Shown one piece after another: positions 1 to 4,618 of a stretch of 6,789 nucleotides of DNA. Both the position numbers and the translations under genes were made by a program. Each line of letters begins with the position of its first letter. The first letter of the stretch is position 1. A model generated the notes under the pieces. It was not told the DNA's origin and searched no databases. It worked only from the letters and a program-made list of their open reading frames with translations. Source of the DNA: Actinomycetes bacterium (GTDB taxonomy: Bacteria > Actinomycetota > Acidimicrobiia > Acidimicrobiales > Palsa-688); the NCBI GenBank assembly GCA_021815935.1, contig JAKAZH010000100.1, positions 1-6,789 of the forward strand, given 5' to 3'.

Positions 1-124
1 AGCGGACGAAGGCCACACTGCCCATTCCGGCGACGCGCAGGTTGGCTATGAAGGTGCCTCGCCCGCTGAGTAGGTCTGGGTCCTCCACACGGCGGACTTC
101 GTTTCCAAGGATCGATCCGGGCAT
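1..124 (-). CDS. Molybdopterin-binding large subunit, xanthine/CO dehydrogenase family (5' fragment)
   Basis: Only the first 41 codons are present; the frame stays open through the left edge. The product starts MPGSILGNEVRRVEDPDLL and continues with SGRGTFIANLRVAGMGSVAF. This matches the N-terminal pattern of CoxL/XdhA-type molybdenum hydroxylase large subunits (G-x-x-V-x-R-x-E-D-P-x-L-L-x-G-R-G, then an A/D-N/D-L segment and G-M-x-x-x-A-F-V-R), where the chain enters the a/b hammerhead domain. Such subunits bind molybdopterin cytosine dinucleotide and oxidise CO, purines, aldehydes or other small substrates together with FAD and 2Fe-2S subunits. The fragment is too short to tell which substrate class applies; the CoxL active-site loop would lie outside the window. 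ATG at 124 is chosen because the motif begins just after it. No Shine-Dalgarno site is visible, but a TACCTT hexamer ends 6 bases upstream. The gene starts 74 bases after cinA and may be a separate unit. Identification rests on family memory and a short stretch. Confidence 0.75.
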   Translation of the reverse strand, partial: MPGSILGNEVRRVEDPDLLSGRGTFIANLRVAGMGSVAFVR

Positions 125-130
125 CGCGTC

Positions 131-136
131 AAGGTA
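131..136 (-). promoter_or_regulatory. Possible -10 element for a leaderless transcript
   Basis: On the minus strand TACCTT fits the TANNNT -10 pattern, and 6 bases separate it from the A of the ATG at 124. This is the spacing expected if transcription starts at the start codon, as is common in actinobacteria. It also fits the absence of a Shine-Dalgarno site. No good -35 hexamer is visible about 17 bases upstream, and a TANNNT match is expected by chance often, so this is a weak call. Confidence 0.25.
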
Positions 137-198
137 TCGGAGTTGACTGCCGCCGCGGTCCGCTCCATCCCCGAAGCGGGTCGCCCACCGTCTGCCCG

Positions 199-1482
199 CT
201 ATGACTCCCCGACCGAGCCGATCAGGCGGCGACGGAGCAGGTCCAGGGCTGAGATGGCTGCGATCTGGCGGATCTGCTCCCGGTCCCCACCCCCGTAGCG
301 GCCTAGACGGAGCAGGTGGGCCGTATCTCCTCCGATGGCACTGCCGGACAGGCCGATCCAAACTGTTCCAACTGCCTGACCATCTTGGCTGGCGGGACCT
401 GCAACCCCAGTTAGGGACAAGCCGACATCCGCGTCGAAGGTGCGGGCGACACCGACCGCCATCGCGACAGCTGCTTCCTCGCTTACAACCGGCCCATCCG
501 ACACGCCGAGTAGCGCGTGCTTGGCCGACGTGGCATACACGACGGCAGCCCCCCGGAACACGTCGCTCGCCCCGGGAACCGCCGTCAGGCGGCTCCCGAC
601 GAGCCCACCGGTGAGCGATTCCGCAACGGCAAGGCCGAGCTTGCGCTCCCGCATCACCTCGATGACCGCGGCCTCCATGTTGACCTCGTCGACGCCGAAT
701 ACTGCAGGACCGAGGAGGGAGCGCACCTCTTGCTCCTCGGCAGCTATCAGCTGCTCGGCCTCGTCCTCGCTTGGCGCTTTGGCGGTAATGCGAACCTTCA
801 GACCCTCGATCCCGCTGGCAAGGAACGCAATAGTCGGCGCAAGCCGCCCGGAGAGGCGAGCCTCGTCCAGGGCCGCCATCCGCCCGGTCAGCACCTCGTC
901 GAGAGCCGACTCCGCCATCCCCCAGGTCCGCAGCGTCCGGCTGCGGATAGCCGCACGTTCCCCTGAACGCTCGACGAGATCAGGTATGACAGCTCTCGTG
1001 ACCATTTCGCGCATCTCGTGAGGAACCCCCGGGACGGCGTAAATGCTCCGGTCCCCCATCCGGCATATCAGCCCTGGGGCGGTCCCCCGCTGCTGCTCGA
1101 TCACGGCAGCCCCGCGGGGCACCTCGGCCTGGCGGAGATTGTTCGCCGTCATGACCCGGCCCCTCGCTCCGAACATGGCCTCGATTCGCACGGCCACGTC
1201 GTCGTCGAGTTCGAGAGGAACGCCCAGAACCTCCGCTATCGCCTCGCGGGTTATGTCGTCCTTGGTGGGACCGAGTCCGCCGCAGCATATGACCGCCTCG
1301 CTTCGCGCCAGCGCGGCGCGCATGCATCCGACGATGCGCCCGAGATTGTCTCCGACCTTCGTCTGGTAGAACGAATCGATCCCACTCGCGGCGAGCTGCT
1401 CGCCGATCCATGCGGAGTTCGTGTCCACCACCTGGCCGAGGAGAAGCTCCGTTCCGATCGCAAGGACTTCGACTCGGGTCAC
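199..1482 (-). CDS. cinA: CinA: nicotinamide-nucleotide amidase with MoaB/Mog-like N-terminal domain
   Basis: A full-length, 427-residue CinA with both usual domains. The N-terminal MoaB/Mog-like (COG1058) domain, about residues 4-170, carries GTELLLGQ (10-17), GGLGPTKDD (68-76) and PGVPHEM (151-157); in studied relatives it hydrolyses ADP-ribose. The middle holds the RTLRTWGMAES stretch (182-192). The C-terminal PncC domain, about 270-422, has AESLTGG (287-293) with the serine proposed to be catalytic, and LTGVAGP (357-363). In the family this domain deamidates NMN to nicotinate mononucleotide, recycling the NMN released by NAD-dependent DNA ligase. The protein is cytoplasmic. The start is GTG at 1482, overlapping the pgsA stop (1481-1479) as GTGA; a modest AGGAG at 1496-1500 lies 13 bases upstream. 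Despite its name (competence/damage-inducible), the sequence gives no evidence of a role in transformation here. No defect is visible in the motifs. Confidence 0.96.
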   Translation of the reverse strand: MTRVEVLAIGTELLLGQVVDTNSAWIGEQLAASGIDSFYQTKVGDNLGRIVGCMRAALARSEAVICCGGLGPTKDDITREAIAEVLGVPLELDDDVAVRIEAMFGARGRVMTANNLRQAEVPRGAAVIEQQRGTAPGLICRMGDRSIYAVPGVPHEMREMVTRAVIPDLVERSGERAAIRSRTLRTWGMAESALDEVLTGRMAALDEARLSGRLAPTIAFLASGIEGLKVRITAKAPSEDEAEQLIAAEEQEVRSLLGPAVFGVDEVNMEAAVIEVMRERKLGLAVAESLTGGLVGSRLTAVPGASDVFRGAAVVYATSAKHALLGVSDGPVVSEEAAVAMAVGVARTFDADVGLSLTGVAGPASQDGQAVGTVWIGLSGSAIGGDTAHLLRLGRYGGGDREQIRQIAAISALDLLRRRLIGSVGES

Positions 1483-2087
1483 GGCGCCGGGACGTCTCCT
1501 GTTGCGTCACCGAGAGGGGCGCTGTGGGCTACAGGCACGCTATGGCTGTCCAACAGGTACTGGGCGCCGCTCACCACGGCGAGACCGGCCGAGACCCACA
1601 GGACGTCCCTGCCCACCCACAGGTCGTGTCGTCCGAGTAGAGGTACGAGCACCAGGGTTACCGCGAGGTCCTGGGTGGCAGTCTTCAGCTTCGCGAGCGG
1701 TCGGGCCGGCACCGATACGCCGTGGCGGGCGACGAGGGAGCGGTAGACGCTGATGAGCAGCTCCCGCCCTGCGATCACGACCACCGGGGTGACCGGTACC
1801 AATCCGGCGGACACGAGCGCCGCTAGCGCACCGATGACGAGAACTTTGTCGGCGAGCGGGTCAAGGAACGCGCCCGAGCTGGTCGTTCCCTGCCTGCGGG
1901 CTACCCATCCGTCGAGGAAATCGGTGCTCGCTATCGCAACCCACACGATCGCCGACCACCACGACACTCCAAGGTCGACGATCAACACGAGGATCAGCGG
2001 AGTTGCGAGGATCCGTGCGACTGTGATGGCGTTGGCGGGGGTGGCGAGCGCCGACGACTCGAATCGCCCGTCCTTGCGAGCAGCCAT
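1479..2087 (-). CDS. pgsA: CDP-diacylglycerol-glycerol-3-phosphate 3-phosphatidyltransferase
   Basis: A 202-residue integral membrane enzyme of the CDP-alcohol phosphatidyltransferase family. PgsA joins CDP-diacylglycerol and glycerol-3-phosphate to give phosphatidylglycerol phosphate and CMP, the committed step to phosphatidylglycerol and cardiolipin. The catalytic motif spans residues 56-80, with D56, D59, G60, A63, R64, G72, D76 and D80 all present. The gap between AR and G is 7 residues rather than the usual 8. Hydrophobic segments lie near 21-40, 43-55, 82-107, 138-151 and 162-179, about five to six membrane passes. The C-terminal tail after 180 is polar and probably variable. ATG at 2087 is preferred over an in-frame TTG at 2150: it overlaps the rimO stop as TGATG, while the longer form would add 21 basic residues inside rimO. 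The family also includes phosphatidylinositol-type and cardiolipin synthases; the rimO/cinA context favours PgsA. No clear Shine-Dalgarno site is present, consistent with coupling to rimO. Confidence 0.92.
   Translation of the reverse strand: MAARKDGRFESSALATPANAITVARILATPLILVLIVDLGVSWWSAIVWVAIASTDFLDGWVARRQGTTSSGAFLDPLADKVLVIGALAALVSAGLVPVTPVVVIAGRELLISVYRSLVARHGVSVPARPLAKLKTATQDLAVTLVLVPLLGRHDLWVGRDVLWVSAGLAVVSGAQYLLDSHSVPVAHSAPLGDATGDVPAP
1496..1500 (-). promoter_or_regulatory. Candidate ribosome binding site of cinA
   Basis: AGGAG on the minus strand, 13 bases before the cinA GTG and inside the end of pgsA. The spacing is longer than ideal, so initiation may rely partly on coupling through the GTGA overlap with the pgsA stop. 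It supports the GTG at 1482, since no other start fits the conserved N-terminus. Confidence 0.4.
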
Positions 2088-3439
2088 CAGTCGAGCCACC
2101 GGGCCTGCAGGTCGGTCCCGACCGCGCCGGTCACGTATACGTCGGCCCAAGTGCCCGACGGTCTGTCAGCCGGGACGCTGATGATACCGTCGATCTCGGG
2201 TGCTTCGCGGTGGCTGCGAGCGACCCCCGGCGTGTCGACAAGCACCCGCATCGTCTCGCCGACGAGCTCGAGGCGGCGCCGGGCCGTAACTCGATCCTGA
2301 AGTTCCTGGCACTCTCCGAGGCGCTCGGCGACGACATGGTCCTCGACCTGGTCAGAAAGCGTCGCTGCGTAAGTGCCGTCCTCCTTCGAGTAGGCGAAGA
2401 ACCCGGCCCAGTCCAGCTCCGCGTCCACGAGGAACTCCAGAAGGGCTTCGTGGTCTTCCTCGGTCTCGCCGGGGTATCCGACGATAAAAGAAGACCGCAG
2501 CGCCGCGTCAGGAAAGCGGTCCCTGATCCGCCCGATACGCTCCATGAAGCGCTCCCCACCCCCGAATCGCCGCATCCGGCGCAAGTGGGCACGCGAAACA
2601 TGCTGCAAGGACAGATCGAAGTAAGCGCATCCGGCCTCGCCTATCACATCTATAAGACCGTCAGTCAGCTCGGAAGGGTACAGGTACAGAAGTCGCACGC
2701 GCCGAGCCCGCTCGGCTGCCGCACGCACGAGACGCTCGATCGGCTTCCCAGCCTGGCGCCGGTTCGCCGAGAGGTCGCCGTCGGGACTGTGACCGCTTCC
2801 CGGGCCGGGGCTCCGGTCACGTCCGTAGGATGCGAGATCCTGAGCGACCAGGACCACCTCCTCGACGCGCAGCTGGTCGATCTCGTCGAGGATCGCCTCG
2901 AAGCGACGCGATCGCTGGCGTCCCCGGAATGACGGGATAGCGCAGAAACCGCATCTGCGGTCGCAGCCCTCCGCCACCTTGACGTACGCCCAAGGCGAGG
3001 TTTGGGCGGGTCGCGGGAGGTTCAACAGGTCGAAAGACGGCCTCTTCGCCGATGTCGGCAACCCGACCGGCGACCAGCCGACGCCCAACGGCCCGGCAGT
3101 CGGCCGAAGCACCGGCTGGGCGACCGGCACGCCGAAGCCGGCTACGACGTCGACTTCGGGAAATGCGTCGGCAAGCTCCTGCCCGTAACGCTCGGCCATG
3201 CAGCCGGTGACGGCCAGGCGCGCCCCGCTCCGGCGCGTTTCGTCGAGTTCGAGGATGGCCTCGATCGACTCCTTGCGCGCTGCCTCCACGAAAGCACACG
3301 TGTTAACGACGACCAAGTCGGCGTCGCCGGGGGTGTCGGCGGGTCTGTAGCCGTCGGCCTCGAGCAGACCTGACAGTTTCTCGGAGTCGACTTGGTTTTT
3401 GGGGCACCCAAGTGTCTCCAGCCAGTATTTCATCGCCAC
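2087..3439 (-). CDS. rimO: Ribosomal protein S12 methylthiotransferase RimO
   Basis: A 450-residue radical SAM methylthiotransferase that adds a methylthio group to the conserved aspartate of ribosomal protein S12. The N-terminal UPF0004 domain begins with LGCPKNQVDSEKL (10-22), a signature that separates RimO from the tRNA enzyme MiaB; C12, C48 and C80 are placed to hold the auxiliary 4Fe-4S cluster. The radical SAM core has C159-x3-C163-x2-C166 (EGCDRRCGFC) for the SAM-cleaving cluster, then QDLASYGRD (200-208), FDLSLQHVS (274-282) and GYPGET (321-326). The last ~60 residues (about 392-450) fit a TRAM domain that binds the substrate. A polar loop at about 209-234 separates the YGRD stretch from the next helix. 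The start is either GTG at 3439 or ATG at 3433, differing by two residues; neither has a strong Shine-Dalgarno site, and only a weak AGG precedes the GTG. The stop shares one base with the pgsA start. Confidence 0.96.
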   Translation of the reverse strand: MAMKYWLETLGCPKNQVDSEKLSGLLEADGYRPADTPGDADLVVVNTCAFVEAARKESIEAILELDETRRSGARLAVTGCMAERYGQELADAFPEVDVVAGFGVPVAQPVLRPTAGPLGVGWSPVGLPTSAKRPSFDLLNLPRPAQTSPWAYVKVAEGCDRRCGFCAIPSFRGRQRSRRFEAILDEIDQLRVEEVVLVAQDLASYGRDRSPGPGSGHSPDGDLSANRRQAGKPIERLVRAAAERARRVRLLYLYPSELTDGLIDVIGEAGCAYFDLSLQHVSRAHLRRMRRFGGGERFMERIGRIRDRFPDAALRSSFIVGYPGETEEDHEALLEFLVDAELDWAGFFAYSKEDGTYAATLSDQVEDHVVAERLGECQELQDRVTARRRLELVGETMRVLVDTPGVARSHREAPEIDGIISVPADRPSGTWADVYVTGAVGTDLQARWLD

Positions 3440-3497
3440 GCCAGCCTAGGCGACGCACCAGCTTCGAGCGTCAGAGCCTCCAGGGCACGGTTGGACC

Positions 3498-3650
3498 CTA
3501 CTTTTTGACGCCGAGCATCCTGTTCATCTTCGTCGAGCACACCGGGCAGGTGCCCTGAGCAGCGAGCCGACCGTTGGCCAGCGTGACTTCCTGACCCTCG
3601 AACTGGCGCTTCTCCTTGCACTTGACGCAGTAGCCCTCGTATGTAGCCAT
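3498..3650 (-). CDS. Small four-cysteine (zinc-ribbon-like) protein, DUF5679 type
   Basis: A 50-residue protein starting MATYEGYCVKCKEKRQFEGQ. It has two CxxC knuckles, CVKC (residues 8-11) and CPVC near the C-terminus, about 24 residues apart, as in a small zinc ribbon or rubredoxin-like fold. The pattern, including the AQGTCPVCSTKMNR stretch, matches what I recall of DUF5679, a family of very short uncharacterised proteins found mainly in actinobacteria and Chloroflexi. The role is unknown. A nucleic-acid- or protein-binding zinc ribbon, perhaps linked to the ribosome, would be a guess. ATG at 3650 is chosen over an in-frame TTG at 3689 because AAGGAG lies 8 bases upstream of the ATG and because the extra 13 residues (MIESTTDQEGAIP) look unlike the family. 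The gene sits 52 bases after thrB and 58 bases before rimO, on the same strand. No signal peptide or membrane segment is visible. Confidence 0.87.
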   Translation of the reverse strand: MATYEGYCVKCKEKRQFEGQEVTLANGRLAAQGTCPVCSTKMNRMLGVKK

Positions 3651-3658
3651 CGGTATAG

Positions 3659-3664
3659 CTCCTT
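3659..3664 (-). promoter_or_regulatory. Strong ribosome binding site of the zinc-ribbon gene
   Basis: AAGGAG on the minus strand (within AGAAGGAG) ends 8 bases before the ATG at 3650. It is the strongest Shine-Dalgarno match in the window and decides the short start over the TTG at 3689. Its strength suggests this small protein is made in larger amounts than its neighbours. Confidence 0.8.
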
Positions 3665-3702
3665 CTTGGTCGGTTGTGGACTCGATCAACCTAGCGTGCC
3701 GG

Positions 3703-4551
3703 CTACGCCGCCACGGTGATACCGGCGAGGTCCGCCGTCAACACTACGCACGCACCGGCCACGCCGTGGTCGTCCATGAGGCTTTCCGCCCGGTCCCGGA
3801 CTTCCTCGCACGTGTCTTCATGGCAGACACCGATGAGCGTCGTGCCGGCACCCGACCAGAACGACGTGACCGCTCCCACCGAACGGAGTCCCTCCAGAAG
3901 CGACGGCGCCTCGGGGAACAGCGCCGACCGGGCGGTCTGATGAAGCCGGTCGTCGCCGGCGGCTGCTAGCAGCTGGCGGTGGTCCGCGAGGCCGGCGATG
4001 AGCAGGCCCATCCGGCCCAGGTTGAACACGGCGTCGTCGCGCCCTGTAAGCGCGCCGAGCGTGCCCCGGGCGTCGCGGGTCAGGAGGAGTCGGTCAGGTA
4101 TCACCGCCACGAACCGAAGCGCAGGGTCGAGCGTGAGCCGTCTCCAGACCGTCTTGCCGTCCACTGTGGCGGCTGCGACCAGCCCGCCGAAGCACGAGGC
4201 AGCGGCATTCTCCGGGTGGCCGTCGACGGCGACGCCCCACAGCAACGGATCGTCGGCTCCCGCGGCCGCTGCGGCCGCAACCGCCAACGCCGCCGACGAT
4301 CCGAGGCCGCGGCCGATCGGGATCTCGGAGTGCACCCGGATCCGCAGCCGGTCGGTACCCATGACTTTCAAGGCAACCTGTGCCGCCAGGTGGGTTTCGT
4401 CGGTCGGAAGATCCTCGCCTTCCCCGGACGTGATCACCTCCAGGCGCTCCGCCCTGGTCACCTCGACGTCTACGTAGCGGTCCAGGGCCAGTGCAAGCAC
4501 GTCGAACCCTGGGCCCAGGTTGGCGGACGACGCGGGGACACGGGCTCTCAT
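3703..4551 (-). CDS. thrB: Homoserine kinase
   Basis: A 282-residue GHMP-family kinase, slightly shorter than the usual ~300. ThrB phosphorylates homoserine with ATP to O-phosphohomoserine, the substrate of threonine synthase. The N-terminus (PASSANLGPGFDVLALAL, residues 6-23) is the family's typical first motif. The ATP-binding loop PIGRGLGSSAA lies at 78-88, and the substrate-side stretch GHPENAAAS at 111-119. The C-terminal GHMP motif reads SFWSGAGTTLIG (230-241), where many relatives have GAGP. ATG at 4551 is the only start that fits, as the conserved stretch begins right after it. No Shine-Dalgarno site is seen; a TATCAT hexamer lies 10 bases upstream. The gene is 67 bases after ftsK and 52 before the zinc-ribbon gene. 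It is not next to hom or thrC in this window, although these are its usual partners. Other GHMP kinases (mevalonate, galactose) are less likely given the NLGPGFD motif. Confidence 0.93.
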   Translation of the reverse strand: MRARVPASSANLGPGFDVLALALDRYVDVEVTRAERLEVITSGEGEDLPTDETHLAAQVALKVMGTDRLRIRVHSEIPIGRGLGSSAALAVAAAAAAGADDPLLWGVAVDGHPENAAASCFGGLVAAATVDGKTVWRRLTLDPALRFVAVIPDRLLLTRDARGTLGALTGRDDAVFNLGRMGLLIAGLADHRQLLAAAGDDRLHQTARSALFPEAPSLLEGLRSVGAVTSFWSGAGTTLIGVCHEDTCEEVRDRAESLMDDHGVAGACVVLTADLAGITVAA

Positions 4552-4561
4552 ATAGCGGCGA

Positions 4562-4567
4562 ATGATA
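4562..4567 (-). promoter_or_regulatory. Possible -10 element upstream of thrB
   Basis: TATCAT on the minus strand matches 5 of 6 bases of TATAAT and ends 10 bases before the thrB ATG, so a transcript starting about 7 bases downstream would have almost no leader. This would fit the missing Shine-Dalgarno site. The -35 candidate about 18 bases upstream (TTCGTC) is poor. The hexamer overlaps the imperfect palindrome at 4564-4575. This is a weak call that the sequence alone cannot settle. Confidence 0.25.
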
Positions 4568-4575
4568 GAGCTATC
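4564..4575. repeat. Short inverted repeat in the ftsK-thrB gap
   Basis: GATAG-AG-CTATC, two perfect 5-base arms around a 2-base centre, lies 12 bases upstream of the thrB start codon. It overlaps the possible -10 hexamer, so it could be an operator half-site pair, but a match this short may be chance. It is not followed by a T-run on the minus strand and does not look like a terminator. Confidence 0.3.
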
Positions 4576-4618
4576 GGCGGGACCCGACGAACACCCCGCT
4601 CGGGCACAGGCCGGGGGA

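Noticed and set aside
1018..1746. Long plus-strand open frame (242 codons) across the cinA/pgsA junction
   Set aside because: It lies antisense to two well-supported genes, spans their junction, and encodes an Arg/Pro/Gly-rich product without recognisable motifs. Such frames are expected opposite GC-rich genes.
2088..2150. Longer pgsA start (TTG at 2150)
   Set aside because: It would add 21 Arg-rich residues encoded inside the end of rimO; the ATG at 2087 gives the usual length and a tight TGATG overlap.
2210..2932. Plus-strand open frame (240 codons) opposite rimO
   Set aside because: It is fully antisense to rimO, whose cluster cysteines and motifs are intact, and its product shows no domain pattern.
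3452..3472. Inverted repeat GACGC/GCGTC with an 11-base loop between the zinc-ribbon gene and rimO
   Set aside because: The stem is only 5 bases with a long loop and no T-run, so it cannot be defended as a terminator or attenuator in GC-rich DNA.
3651..3689. Longer start (TTG at 3689) for the zinc-ribbon protein
   Set aside because: The AAGGAG at 3659-3664 is placed for the ATG at 3650, and the extra 13 residues do not look like part of the family.
3651..3702. TTGATC in the thrB-zinc-ribbon gap considered as a -35 box
   Set aside because: At 16-18 bases downstream there is only the purine-rich ribosome binding site, with no -10-like hexamer.
4576..4618. GC-rich short stems (such as CCCG-AG-CGGG) after the ftsK stop, considered as a terminator
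   Set aside because: The arms are 4 bases around a 2-base centre and no U-tract follows, so there is no support for an intrinsic terminator.
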